From assembly GCA_965242495.1 (NCBI GenBank), contig OZ251446.1, positions 3,720,001-3,784,000 of the forward strand: a stretch of 64,000 bases of DNA. The letters are read 5' to 3'. Shown piece after piece: positions 41,813 through 50,986 of the stretch; position 1 is the stretch's first letter; each line of letters opens with the position of its first letter. A model generated the notes under the pieces. The model saw only the letters and a program-made list of their open reading frames with translations, searched no databases and had not been told where the DNA came from. Position numbers and translations under genes: made by a program. The DNA comes from CBDESN01 sp965242495. Lineage in GTDB: Bacteria > Pseudomonadota > Alphaproteobacteria > MPNO01.

Positions 41813-44395
41813 ATGTTGGATGTATTCGAGACCGAACTAGGGAATCAGGAACTCACCGTCATTGAGCGGATCGAGCTTCCGACCCGTGAAGAGATGACGG
41901 TGCCGGTTCCTGACGCTTACCGGACAGGACCCGTTGGCGACTGGCTGCTCTCGGATGATACCCTGAAGGGAAACCTTTGGCAACACCAAGCACTCGCTCT
42001 TGAGGCGTTTACGGCCGGCAACAATGCGGTGCTTGCGACGGGGACCGCTTCCGGCAAGTCCCTCGTGTTCCAGGCTGCCGCCATCAAGACACTTCAAGAA
42101 GATGGCGAATCCAAGGTTCTAGCGTTCTATCCCCTGAAAGCACTGGCGGCAGACCAAGTTGTGAGTTGGCGTTACGCTCTCAAAATGGCAGGCGTGCCGC
42201 AAGACTGGATTGCGATTTTCACAGGAGACATGCCGATACTGGAGCGCAAAGTCGCACTCGAAAATGCCCGGATCGTCATCGCTACGCCAGACGTCTGTCA
42301 TACTTGGCTCATGCGGAATTTGGCAGATCGTGCTTTCAAGCGTTTTCTCGCAAGTATCGACCTTCTGGTTATCGATGAAGCACATGTTTTTGAAGCTGTG
42401 TTCGGCAGCAATGCCGCATTTCTATTCCGGCGGTTCCAGGCTGCCGCACGGATATGTCGGGCAAAAAATCGAGATGATCGTGCCCTTTCGGTCATCGCTG
42501 CGAGCGCCACGATTGCCAATCCCGGCGAGCACCTACACGCTCTGACAGGTCTCGACTTTGCCGTCATCGATGGGAATCAGGATAGCTCGCCTCAGCACGC
42601 TCGTTCGCTACTGCATGTAGCCTGCAGTCCTGATGAAACGCAGAGCATAATTTCAGACCTTCAAAGAGAGATGGTCGAGCGTTCCGATACGGGTAGCTTC
42701 ATTACCTTCGTTGACTCGCGACAAGGTGTCGAACGGCTTGCTGCGCAAACAGAACACGATCTCGTAAACCCATATCGGAGTGGCTACGAGGCTGAAGACC
42801 GCGCTGCGATCGAAAAGGCGCTGCGGTCCGGCCGCTTGCGCGGTGTCGTCGCAACATCAGCTCTTGAGCTGGGTATCGACATTCCTCACTTCGCGGTCGG
42901 CTTGAACCTTGAACTGCCGGTGTCGCGGAAAGCGTTCCGGCAGCGGTTAGGGCGCATTGGCAGGTTCACGCCAGGCGCGTTTGCTGTCGTGGCCGAGGCC
43001 AGCGCGTTCCGGCGTTATGGTTCATCGCTTGAGGACTACTATCGAGGTTCTATCGAGCCATCCCGTCTATACCTCGAAAACAGATTCGTTCATTTCGCCC
43101 ATGCGAAGTGTTTGGCAGAAGAGCTCGACATGTTAGGAGTGAAAGGACGGTCGGTCCCGCCAAGTAATATCGACTGGCCTTCCGGTTTCGCGAATGTCTA
43201 CGAGTTCGCAAAAATAGACGGCACAAGGGTGCGTCCGCGGGAATTCGACCATATCGCCGGAATCGGTGGAGACAATCCACACTATAACTATCCTCTCCGC
43301 AACATTGGTGAGGAGAATTTTCAAATCGCAAGTAGCTCGGGACAATTGCAGCGAATCGGCAATTTGACATTACAGCAAGCCATTCGTGAAGCCTATCCAG
43401 GTGCCATCTACATGCACATGGGGCGGCGTTGGCGGGTTCGAGAATGGCGTAGTACAACCTGGGAGCGTGCTATTAGGGTTTCGCCATGGAAGGCACCAAT
43501 TAACACACGACCGTTGATAAGGACGTTCGTCAACCTAAGTGTTGAACGTGACGGGTTGGTTGCTGGCAATTTCCGGAGGGGGACTCACGGATTCCTGGCG
43601 GAGTACCAACTTCAAATAACTGAACGTGTCGAAGGATATTGGGAACGTGGTGATAGAAAAAGCTATAGCGACCTGCGTCAAGACAATCCGCAAATGTCTC
43701 CGAAAATCCGCGATTTTCGAACGACAGGTGTCGTGCTCAAGATCGAGTCTCAATTGATGGGAGACGGTAACAACAAGCGGCAGCTTGCGAATGCGCTGCG
43801 CGATCTCGTGGTTCGTGAGTACAGCATCTCACCGCAAGATGTCGGCAGTGCATCCACCAATATCTCGATGGTCAAGGATGGCCAGCGCCATTCCATGAGC
43901 GATATGATTGTTATCTTTGATGCGACCTATGGTAGCCTCCGGCTCACGGAACCCGTATACAATGAACTCGATACTCTGATCGGAAGACTCGAGCGATCGA
44001 ACGAGTTTTCATCGGATGGAGATGCACTGGCACCAGAACAAATCGTATCGGCACTACGCAGTTGGTTTGAAGAGCTCGAATCCGAGGACCCGGATAGCTT
44101 TTCGAGCATTGTCGATAGCAGCGGCAAGCCGCCATCAGATGGCCTGCTGTGGGTTTGGGCACCTGGAAGCATCGTGGCTAAACGCGATGCTCAAGGCGTA
44201 TTGCGAGACATTGAGATTGTGGCCCCGGAGATTGTGTCTCTCGAAGGTTCACAGAAGCTTTTCTATCGATACAAGATCGATGGTCCTGGAACTGCCATGG
44301 TGTTGGGTGCTGCCATTGAACCGATTGGTAACGAATATAGTCTTCGGAAATGGGATCCTCGAACTTGCGAATATATTGAGGAAGAGAAACTTTAG
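41813..44395 (+). CDS. MrfA/YprA-like DEAD/DEAH-box helicase
   Basis: An 860-residue superfamily 2 helicase. Motif I is ATGTASGKSL, Ia FYPLKALAADQ, II LLVIDEAHVFEAVFGS, III ASATIANP, IV FVDSRQGVERLA, V GVVATSALELGIDIPH, and VI RQRLGRIGRFTPG (the usual RAGR reads RIGR). The order and the C-terminal YPGAIYMHMGRRWRVRE segment resemble YprA/MrfA/Hrq1 repair helicases and DISARM-type DrmA relatives, but no four-cysteine cluster is visible. GC content is about 50%, far below the neighbours, indicating transfer. First ATG after an in-frame stop. A defence or repair role is inference. Confidence 0.8.
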   Translation: MLDVFETELGNQELTVIERIELPTREEMTVPVPDAYRTGPVGDWLLSDDTLKGNLWQHQALALEAFTAGNNAVLATGTASGKSLVFQAAAIKTLQEDGESKVLAFYPLKALAADQVVSWRYALKMAGVPQDWIAIFTGDMPILERKVALENARIVIATPDVCHTWLMRNLADRAFKRFLASIDLLVIDEAHVFEAVFGSNAAFLFRRFQAAARICRAKNRDDRALSVIAASATIANPGEHLHALTGLDFAVIDGNQDSSPQHARSLLHVACSPDETQSIISDLQREMVERSDTGSFITFVDSRQGVERLAAQTEHDLVNPYRSGYEAEDRAAIEKALRSGRLRGVVATSALELGIDIPHFAVGLNLELPVSRKAFRQRLGRIGRFTPGAFAVVAEASAFRRYGSSLEDYYRGSIEPSRLYLENRFVHFAHAKCLAEELDMLGVKGRSVPPSNIDWPSGFANVYEFAKIDGTRVRPREFDHIAGIGGDNPHYNYPLRNIGEENFQIASSSGQLQRIGNLTLQQAIREAYPGAIYMHMGRRWRVREWRSTTWERAIRVSPWKAPINTRPLIRTFVNLSVERDGLVAGNFRRGTHGFLAEYQLQITERVEGYWERGDRKSYSDLRQDNPQMSPKIRDFRTTGVVLKIESQLMGDGNNKRQLANALRDLVVREYSISPQDVGSASTNISMVKDGQRHSMSDMIVIFDATYGSLRLTEPVYNELDTLIGRLERSNEFSSDGDALAPEQIVSALRSWFEELESEDPDSFSSIVDSSGKPPSDGLLWVWAPGSIVAKRDAQGVLRDIEIVAPEIVSLEGSQKLFYRYKIDGPGTAMVLGAAIEPIGNEYSLRKWDPRTCEYIEEEKL

Positions 44396-44576
44396 TAACC
44401 GAAAAATGAAGTAAGATGCGCCATAGAATGGCTATCGGAATCATCCGTGCGTAAGTACGTTGGTACGTGTGAGTCGGTGTGGGACATGGGTGCTGACCGG
44501 TGCGCCAAAGCGTGGCTTAAGAAATGGCGAGGCGGAACACGAGGAAGGGGCGAGCTCTGCTAAGGCGTAAGACAAG

Positions 44577-44777
44577 GTGCCAAGCGTCGCCGAAATTCGC
44601 GACGGACGGATACCCATGGCGGCGTATGCGGACCGGCTTGTCGAGGCGATGTCGCAACAGCGCGATCCCCCTGGGCACTCGCCGGCGAAGGGCGGAACGG
44701 CGTTCCCGATACGCAAGGCCGGCGGGGGAGCGGCCCGCGTCCGAAGAAAATCGCTGCGCGGGCGATTTTTCGCTTGA
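44577..44777 (+). pseudogene. 3' remnant of a second ADP-ribosylglycohydrolase gene
   Basis: VAEIRDGRIPMAAYADRLVEAMSQ matches, with a few changes, the last residues of the gene ending at 41497, and about 120 bp of downstream DNA also matches at roughly 85%. The original stop is lost, so translation would run on to 44777. No start codon or upstream part remains. From 44396 to here I see no gene. It marks the right side of the helicase insert. Confidence 0.7.
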
Positions 44778-44802
44778 CATGGGGGAGTAGTTGTGCTACG
44801 AT
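44774..44802 (+). promoter_or_regulatory. Sigma70-like promoter in leader A
   Basis: TTGACA (44774-44779), 17-bp spacer starting TGGGGG, TACGAT (44797-44802). A consensus -35 with ideal spacing, preceded by GATTTTTCGC. Transcription would begin near 44810. Confidence 0.7.
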
Positions 44803-44828
44803 CCCCGTAGTCGACAGAAGCGACCGGG

Positions 44829-44859
44829 ACCCCGCGGCGGATCGTCGGCGGGGTTTTTT
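44829..44859 (+). terminator. Intrinsic terminator/attenuator in leader A
   Basis: Stem ACCCCGC (44829-44835) and GCGGGGT (44848-44854) around a 12-nt loop, with six consecutive Ts (44854-44859). A textbook intrinsic terminator only about 50 nt after the predicted start, so most transcripts could end here as a short RNA unless antiterminated. Confidence 0.65.
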
Positions 44860-45461
44860 CGGCGCCCGGATCAAGAAGGCTCCCGGGCCGGCTCTCTGCA
44901 ATCGGAGATTGCGTGAGAGGCGACGAACGGGATGCCGGCGTCGCTTCTGCGCCGCGCCGGCCCGGCGGCCCGGGCCTGCCGGGCGCATTGAGACGGGCGG
45001 GCGCAGGGCGAGCGGCGCGCCGGGTCGGCAGGCGGTTTCCGGCGGCGAAACGCGCTTGCTTTTTCCCTGCTTTCGCCCTGTTTTTGGCTGGTTTTCGCTC
45101 TGCTTTTTCCGTGCTTTTTTCACGTAACCCGTTGATATGTAATGAAACTGCAAATTTTTCTCGCCGGAGGCGGGACGTTCGACCCTCATGCGCCGCCGCG
45201 GCCCCGGCCCGGCAGGGCAAGGCGCGTCGGCTCCGCGCCGGCGCGGATGGGATTCGACAGCGGGATCCGCTGCAATCGAAAATTGCATCGTCCCGTTGCG
45301 TGTGGATGCGGATGGCGGCCGGCTCGAAGTCGGAACGGCTTCGTCGCCGCAAGGCGGCCCCGGCCGCCGGACCGCCGCGCCCGTCTTTCGCCGGCGCGGC
45401 GGTGGGTGTAGGCTGCGCCGCCGGGCGGAGCCCGGGACGCGGGAAGCGACAGGAGGATGCG

Positions 45462-46688
45462 ATGGACGCAGGATCGAACGCCTCGCGCGAACTCGATCGG
45501 ATCACCGTCAAGAGCGACACGCGCGACATCCTCGCGCACGCCGCGAAGGACGCCAAGCGCAGGAAATTCGACGAGTTTCTGATCGTCGACGTGGACGCGC
45601 ACGTCACCGAGACCGCGTTCTGGGGCGAGGTGGTCGAGCGCATCGACAGCGACGTCTACCGGCAGATGGCCAAGTCGTTCCAGGACCGGGTCGGTTCGCC
45701 GCCCGGCCTGCTCAACGCCCAGCCGGGGCTCCTCTATCAGGACGTGTTCGGGCGCATCCCCCATCAGCAGAGCCAGCAGGAAGCGTTCGACGGCGGCGGC
45801 GTCCACCGGCAGATCGCGCTGTCGCGGCGCGCCATGGATACGATGGGGATCGACTACATGGTCGTGTTCCCGACCCCGATGCTCAGCCTCGGCACCCATC
45901 CCCAGGCCGAGGTCGAGGTCGAGCTCGCCTGGGCGTTCAACCGCTGGCTCACCGAGGAGATCCTGGCCGAGGAGCCGCGGCTCAAGGGACTCCTCTATTT
46001 GCCCTACAACACGCCCGAGGCCTGCCCCCGCTTCGTCGAGGAGTTCGCCGACAAGCCCGGCGCGATGGGGTTCACCGTGACCAGCACCCGGTTCCGCCCG
46101 GTCCATCACAACGCCTATATGCGGCTTTACGCCATGCTGGAGGAGCGTCGCCTGCCGCTCGCCTTCCACGCCGGCTTCAACTGGAACGACGGCTCGATGA
46201 ACCAGCTCAACCGGTTCCTGTCGATGCACGCGCTGTCCTTCGTCCATTGCAACCTGGTGCACATGACCAACTGGGTGATCAACGGCCTGCCGGAGCGCTT
46301 CCCCGCCCTCGACGTGCTGTGGATCGAAAGCGGCCTCGCCTGGCTGCCCTATCTGATGCAGCGGCTCGACTCGGAATACATGATGCGCTCCTCCGAAGCC
46401 CCGCTGCTGAAGCGCCGCCCGAGCGAATACATCAGGGAGATGTATTTCTCCAGCCAGCCGCTGGAACTGCACCACCCCAAGCTGGTCGAGGGCACCTTCG
46501 AGGCGATCGGCGCCGAGACCCAGCTGCTCTTCGCCTCCGACTGGCCGCACTGGGATTTCGACGGCCCCAGCGTCATCTACGATCTCGGCTTCCTGTCCGA
46601 GGGCGCCAAGCGCAACATCCTCGGCGGCAACGCGGCGCGGTTGTTCGGCATCCCCGACCCCTATATGGCGAGGGAGGCGGCGGAATAG
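45462..46688 (+). CDS. Amidohydrolase-2 family metal-dependent hydrolase
   Basis: A 408-residue TIM-barrel hydrolase of the ACMSD/amidohydrolase-2 type. The metal-binding Asp-x-His is in VDVDAHVTE (about 43-50), His in AFHAGFNWN, His in FVHCNLVH, and Asp in FASDWPHWDFDGP. Relatives decarboxylate or hydrolyse aromatic-derived acids. ATG follows AGGAGG. First gene of a run ending in an ABC importer, suggesting catabolism of an imported compound; the substrate is not known. Longer upstream frame is leader DNA. Confidence 0.88.
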   Translation: MDAGSNASRELDRITVKSDTRDILAHAAKDAKRRKFDEFLIVDVDAHVTETAFWGEVVERIDSDVYRQMAKSFQDRVGSPPGLLNAQPGLLYQDVFGRIPHQQSQQEAFDGGGVHRQIALSRRAMDTMGIDYMVVFPTPMLSLGTHPQAEVEVELAWAFNRWLTEEILAEEPRLKGLLYLPYNTPEACPRFVEEFADKPGAMGFTVTSTRFRPVHHNAYMRLYAMLEERRLPLAFHAGFNWNDGSMNQLNRFLSMHALSFVHCNLVHMTNWVINGLPERFPALDVLWIESGLAWLPYLMQRLDSEYMMRSSEAPLLKRRPSEYIREMYFSSQPLELHHPKLVEGTFEAIGAETQLLFASDWPHWDFDGPSVIYDLGFLSEGAKRNILGGNAARLFGIPDPYMAREAAE

Positions 46689-46711
46689 GCGGCCCCGGCA
46701 AGCGCGCGGCG

Positions 46712-47359
46712 ATGGCGACGACGGCGATGACGGCGCCCCGGTCGTCGATCACGCCCGAAGAACGGCTGCGCTCCGCGGCGCTGGTCGTCGTCGACATGCA
46801 GAACGACTTCGTCCGCGCCGGCGCGCCGCTCGAAGTGCCCGACGCGCGGGCCACCATCCCGGCCCATCAGGCGCTGATCGGCGCCTTCCGCGCGCGCGGC
46901 CGGCCGATCGTCTACACCCGCTTCCTGTCGCCGTCCGAATACTACCTGCTGTGGGAGTGGTCGCCCGAATGCCGGCCCGACACCAAGTGCTGCTGGCCGG
47001 GGCACGTCCGCGCCTATCGGGACCGGGGTCCGTTGGACTGCGCCGACGTGATCGACGAGATCCATCCCGAGCCCGGCGACGAGGTCGTCGACAAGTCGGG
47101 CTACGGCGCCTTTCACGATACCGGTCTCGACGCGATCCTCCGCGCGCGCGGCGTGGACGCCCTGGTGGTCACCGGCACCGTCACCCAGATCTGCGTCGAG
47201 GAGACCGCGCGCGAAGCCTTCCATCGCGGCTACAAGACGACGCTGGCGGAGGACGCGGTATCGTCGTTCGATCCCGAACTGCATGCGGCGACGCTCAGGA
47301 ATTTCGCGATGAAGTTCGGCTGGGTCGAACGCAGCGACGTCCTGGTCGCCCGGCTGTGA
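46712..47359 (+). CDS. Isochorismatase-family cysteine hydrolase
   Basis: A 215-residue alpha/beta hydrolase of the isochorismatase/nicotinamidase/N-carbamoylsarcosine group. The triad is visible: Asp in VVVDMQNDF, Lys in VVDKSGYGAFHDT and Cys in TGTVTQICVEETAREA. It would hydrolyse an amide or carbamoyl group. Located 23 bp after the amidohydrolase and 27 bp before livH, so in one operon. Confidence 0.88.
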   Translation: MATTAMTAPRSSITPEERLRSAALVVVDMQNDFVRAGAPLEVPDARATIPAHQALIGAFRARGRPIVYTRFLSPSEYYLLWEWSPECRPDTKCCWPGHVRAYRDRGPLDCADVIDEIHPEPGDEVVDKSGYGAFHDTGLDAILRARGVDALVVTGTVTQICVEETAREAFHRGYKTTLAEDAVSSFDPELHAATLRNFAMKFGWVERSDVLVARL

Positions 47360-47386
47360 CCGAGAGCGCCGGGTAGGGAGGCGTCG

Positions 47387-48244
47387 GTGGATCTGGTCAT
47401 CCTGTTGGCGATGAACGGGCTGGTCTGGGGGTTGATCGTAGCCCTCATCGCGCTCGGCCTGTCGATCATCTTCGGCCTTCTCGACATCATCAACGTGGCC
47501 CATGGCGACTTCTTCATGGTCGGCGCCGTCCTCGCCTGGACCGTCATCCAGTATGTCGACAACTTCTGGCTGGCGTTCCTGATCGTGCCGATGGTCGGGC
47601 TGCTCATGGGAGCGGCGATCGAGCGGCTGGTGATGCGGCCGATCGAGAACTCGGCGTCGCTGTCCATCGTCGCGGCCTTCGGGCTCTCGCTGATCATTCA
47701 GGAAAGCGTGCGCGGCACGTTCGGCGCCACGCCCAAGCGCATCCTCGATCCGATCGGGCTGTCCACCCCGATCTTCGACTTCAACTACGAGATCTACCGG
47801 CTGTTCGCGGCCGGCGTCGCCGTGGTCGCCATCGCCGCCTTCTTTCTGTTCCTGCACAGGACGAAGTTCGGCGCCTGGATGCGGGCGGTCCGCCAGGACC
47901 GCGACATGGCCATCGCCATGGGCGTGCCGGCCAACGTCGTGTTCGTCATGACCTTCGCCCTCGGCACCGCCCTGGCGACGCTGGGCGGCGTGGTCGCCGC
48001 GCCGATCACCTCGGTGGAGTTCCGCCTCGGCCTCGACGTGCTGCCGCTCTGCTTCATCGCCGTCATCATCGGCGGGCTGGGCAACCTGCCGGGCACCGCG
48101 GCGGCGGCCGTCCTCCTCTGCTTTCTGGAAGGGGTGATCACCAGCTTCACCGAGCCGACCACCGCCCGCATCGTGTCGCTGGCGCTGATGAGCGTCGTCC
48201 TGCTGTTGCGTCCGCACGGCATCTTCGCCCGGAGCCGGCGATGA
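47387..48244 (+). CDS. livH: Branched-chain amino acid-type ABC transporter permease (LivH-like)
   Basis: A 285-residue inner-membrane permease with about eight helices. The opening GLVWGLIVALIALGLSIIFG and GLLDIINVAHGDFFM are typical of LivH, and the EAA-like loop is in MRAVRQDRDMAIAMGV. Start GTG at 47387. Overlaps livM by 4 bp. Although named for branched-chain amino acids, this family also carries urea, amides and aromatic acids. Confidence 0.9.
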   Translation: MDLVILLAMNGLVWGLIVALIALGLSIIFGLLDIINVAHGDFFMVGAVLAWTVIQYVDNFWLAFLIVPMVGLLMGAAIERLVMRPIENSASLSIVAAFGLSLIIQESVRGTFGATPKRILDPIGLSTPIFDFNYEIYRLFAAGVAVVAIAAFFLFLHRTKFGAWMRAVRQDRDMAIAMGVPANVVFVMTFALGTALATLGGVVAAPITSVEFRLGLDVLPLCFIAVIIGGLGNLPGTAAAAVLLCFLEGVITSFTEPTTARIVSLALMSVVLLLRPHGIFARSRR

Positions 48245-49212
48245 CGCCGACGGCCCCCGGCCGGCAGCGGCTCGCGGCCCTCGCCGCCTTCGCCGCGGTC
48301 ATGGCCGGCCTGCCCTGGGTCCTTCCCGACTATCAACGCGTCTTCGCCGCCGAGATCTGCATCTGGGGTCTGTTCGCCCTGTCCTTCGCCCTGGTGTACG
48401 GCTATGGCGGGATGCTGTCCTTCGCCCAGGCCGTGTTCTTCGGTTTCGGCTGCTGGGGCTTCAACCTCGGCGTCTTCTATTTCGGCTTCAACGTCTGGGG
48501 GGCCGTGGTTTGCGCCCTCCTGGCCGCGGCGCTGATCGCGCTGCCGATCGGCTATTTCGCCACCCGCGTCCGGCAACACCACTTCCTGATCGTGACCGTG
48601 ATCGTCTCGGTGCTGGTGCTGGCGGTCCTCGCCTCCGGCCATTGGCGCTGGATCGCCGGACCCTACGTCACCCGCTCGCTGCCGGCGCCGCCCGAGATCC
48701 CGCTGGGTTTGGCGACCTTCAGCTTCGCCAGCGAGACCACGGCCTATTACTTCACCGTCGCTATGGTCGGGCTCGCCCTGTGGGCGTCCTGGGCGCTGGT
48801 CCGTTCGCCCTTCGGACGCGCCCTGCTGGCGCTCAAGGACAACGAGATGCGGGCGCAGCTGATCGGACTCAACGTCAACTTCCTGCGCTGGATGATGTTC
48901 GTCGCCGCGGCCGGCGTCGCCGGCTATGCGGGCTCGCTCTACGCCCTGCTGGCGCGGTACACCAGCCTGGAGTTCTTCCACTGGACCTACTCCGGCAAGG
49001 CGGTGATCTGGGCCGTCATCGGCGGCGTGCAGTCGCTGTTCGGCCCGTTCGTCGGCGCCGCGTTCTACATGATCGCCAACGAGTATCTGTCGCGCCACTT
49101 CGAGCAGTTCATCGTCCTGTTCGGCGTCCTGATGCTGGTCATCCTGCGCTTCGCGCCGGACGGCCTGTGGGGCGTCTTCGTCCGGCGGCTGGCCGGCAGG
49201 GCGCGGCCATGA
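48241..49212 (+). CDS. livM: LivM-like ABC transporter permease 1
   Basis: A 323-residue permease: GLFALSFALVYGYGGMLSFAQAVFFG near the N-terminus (in two parts) and LALKDNEMRAQLIGLN in the coupling loop. Starts ATG in ATGA overlap with livH and ends in ATGA overlap with the second LivM-like gene. Confidence 0.88.
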   Translation: MTPTAPGRQRLAALAAFAAVMAGLPWVLPDYQRVFAAEICIWGLFALSFALVYGYGGMLSFAQAVFFGFGCWGFNLGVFYFGFNVWGAVVCALLAAALIALPIGYFATRVRQHHFLIVTVIVSVLVLAVLASGHWRWIAGPYVTRSLPAPPEIPLGLATFSFASETTAYYFTVAMVGLALWASWALVRSPFGRALLALKDNEMRAQLIGLNVNFLRWMMFVAAAGVAGYAGSLYALLARYTSLEFFHWTYSGKAVIWAVIGGVQSLFGPFVGAAFYMIANEYLSRHFEQFIVLFGVLMLVILRFAPDGLWGVFVRRLAGRARP

Positions 49213-50234
49213 CTCCGACTCGCCGCCCGCCCGGTCTGTCGCCGCAGAACGTCGCCGGTCTGGCGATCCTCGCCTTCCTGCTCGTCGCGCCCTACGTCGT
49301 GCCGCTGGTGCTGGACGAGTTCTGGGTCAACGTCACCGCCGAGCTGATGATCTGGAGCCTCTTCGCCGCCAGCGTCAACCTGCTGTTCGGCTATACCGGG
49401 CTGTTGTCGTTCGGCCAGGCGCTCTACTTCGGCACCGGAGCCTACGGAGTCGCCTTCGGCTTCGAGTATTTCGACCTTTCGTTCTGGCCGGCCTTCTTCC
49501 TCGGCGTCCTGCTGGGCACGTTGATGGCGGCCGTCGCCGGCGTCTTCGCCGTCCGTCTCACCTGGCATTACTTCGCCATCATCACGGTGGTGTTCTCGCT
49601 CATCTTCTACTTCATGGCGGTGGGATCGAAGGAGCTCACGGGCGGCGACGACGGGATGCCGTTCGACGTCCCGCCGGTCTTCGCCCTCGGCGGCGTCGAG
49701 ATCACGCTGTTCGATCTCACCTTCCAGTACTACTTCATCATGGCCATCGTCGGGCTCGGCTTCTATCTCATGTGGCGGGTGCTCCGCAGCCCGCTGGGGC
49801 GCGCCTTCGTCGCCGTCCGGGAGAACGACCGGCGGGCCAGCCTGATCGGCCTCAGCCCCTACCAGGTCCGCTACCTGTCCTTCGTCATGGCCGGTTTCCT
49901 GGCCAGCCTGTCGGGCGTCCTGTTCTGCCTGTTCGCCCGCTACGCCACCGCCCAATACATGTTCTGGACCGTCTCCGGCGAAGGCGTCGTCTGGGCGATC
50001 GTGGGCGGGGCGGGGACGCTGTTCGGCCCGGCCATCGGCACCGCCTTGCTGATCGTCCTGCGCGAGGAGCTGTCGGCCTATTGGGAGCATTACCTGCTGC
50101 TGGTGGGGGCGATCGTCATCGTCGTCGTGACCTTCGCGCCGCAGGGCATCATGGGTCTGATCGACGGCTGGATCGCCGGCCGCAGGGCGGCGCGGGACGC
50201 ATCGCGCGGCGACGGGAGAAGCGGCGGTGGCTGA
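49209..50234 (+). CDS. LivM-like ABC transporter permease 2
   Basis: A 341-residue permease of the same LivM family (LLFGYTGLLSFGQALYFGTG; coupling loop VAVRENDRRASLIGLS). It is diverged from permease 1, so this importer has three permease genes where two are usual. Either LivM could pair with LivH, or the two could form alternative heterodimers. Start ATG at 49209; the frame upstream belongs to permease 1. It overlaps livG by 8 bp. Confidence 0.88.
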   Translation: MTPTRRPPGLSPQNVAGLAILAFLLVAPYVVPLVLDEFWVNVTAELMIWSLFAASVNLLFGYTGLLSFGQALYFGTGAYGVAFGFEYFDLSFWPAFFLGVLLGTLMAAVAGVFAVRLTWHYFAIITVVFSLIFYFMAVGSKELTGGDDGMPFDVPPVFALGGVEITLFDLTFQYYFIMAIVGLGFYLMWRVLRSPLGRAFVAVRENDRRASLIGLSPYQVRYLSFVMAGFLASLSGVLFCLFARYATAQYMFWTVSGEGVVWAIVGGAGTLFGPAIGTALLIVLREELSAYWEHYLLLVGAIVIVVVTFAPQGIMGLIDGWIAGRRAARDASRGDGRSGGG

Positions 50235-50982
50235 ACCGGTTCTGCGCATCGCCGGGCTGACCAAGGCGTTCGGCGGGCTGGTCGCGGTGGACAGCGTCGA
50301 CTACGTCCTGCCGGGCGGCGACCTGCGCGCGATCATCGGTCCGAACGGCGCCGGCAAGACCACCCTGTTCAACCTGATCTCGGGCATGCTGACCGCCGAT
50401 TCGGGCCGCGTCCTGCTGCGCGGCCGGGACATCACCGGCCGGGCGCCGCACGTCATCAGCCGGATGGGGGTGGCCCGCACGCTCCAGGTGAAGAGCGTGT
50501 TCGACGGGCTGTCGGTCTACGACAACGTCTGGATCGCCGCCCACGCCCGGTCGCGCAGGCTCCACCCCCTGCGCGCCGCTTCGTCCTACGCCGGGACGGC
50601 GGAGACGGTCGAAACCGTGCTCCGCGACGTGGGCATCGGCGAGCTGCGGGACGAGCAGGCCGGCAACCTGTCCTACGGCGACGTGGCCCTGGTCGAGATC
50701 GCCATCGCCCTCGCGATGAAGCCCAGCCTGCTGCTGCTCGACGAGCCCGTCGCCGGCATGAGCCTAGAGGAGACGCGCAAGACGGTGGAGAAGATCCGGC
50801 AGCTGTCCCGCCATCTGGACGTGATCCTGATCGAGCACGACATGGAGGTCGTGTTCGGCATCGCCGACGTGATCACGGTCATGAACAACGGCGCGATCCT
50901 GTGCGAAGGCGAACCCGCGGCGATCGCCAGGGACCCGCGCGTGCAGGAGGCCTATCTGGGCGCGCCGGAGGACGAGGAATGA
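50227..50982 (+). CDS. livG: ABC transporter ATP-binding protein (LivG-like)
   Basis: A 251-residue ATPase: Walker A GPNGAGKTT, signature NLSYGDVALVEIA (LSYGD for LSGGQ, common in LivG), Walker B LLLLDEPVAGM, and switch His in LIEHDMEVV. Start GTG at 50227 overlapping the permease. Works with LivF on the permease dimer. Confidence 0.92.
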   Translation: MAEPVLRIAGLTKAFGGLVAVDSVDYVLPGGDLRAIIGPNGAGKTTLFNLISGMLTADSGRVLLRGRDITGRAPHVISRMGVARTLQVKSVFDGLSVYDNVWIAAHARSRRLHPLRAASSYAGTAETVETVLRDVGIGELRDEQAGNLSYGDVALVEIAIALAMKPSLLLLDEPVAGMSLEETRKTVEKIRQLSRHLDVILIEHDMEVVFGIADVITVMNNGAILCEGEPAAIARDPRVQEAYLGAPEDEE

Positions 50983-50986
50983 ACCG

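Larger units (their letters stand above)
44774..45300 (+). promoter_or_regulatory. Long leader element A upstream of the amidohydrolase operon
   Basis: Homologous in order and orientation to leader B (12312-11800). Components: TTGACA-N17-TACGAT promoter; CCCCGC hairpin with six Ts; CGCCCGGATC; hairpin GCAATC-GGA-GATTGC (44898-44912) extendable by CTCTC/GAGAG; a variable GC-rich block; T-tracts at about 11-bp spacing (45057-45125, e.g. TGCTTTTTCCC, TGCTTTCGCCC); GTAACCCGTTGA; AAATTTTTCTC; and the closing GCAATCGAAAATTGC (45272-45286). From 45301 to the next gene the sequence is ordinary GC-rich leader. No conserved protein; the ORF ending FSLCFFRAFFT is probably chance. Confidence 0.6.

Noticed and set aside
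44396..45461. tRNA or attachment site at the right edge of the helicase insert
   Set aside because: No cloverleaf-like sequence or short exact direct repeat at the insert edges was found; only the long diverged homology was seen.
45188..47359. Very long open frames on both strands over real genes (for example opposite gyrA, ileS and ribF)
   Set aside because: In 70% GC DNA stops are rare in shadow frames; these show Arg/Ala/Gly-rich composition and no family motifs, while the real frames do.
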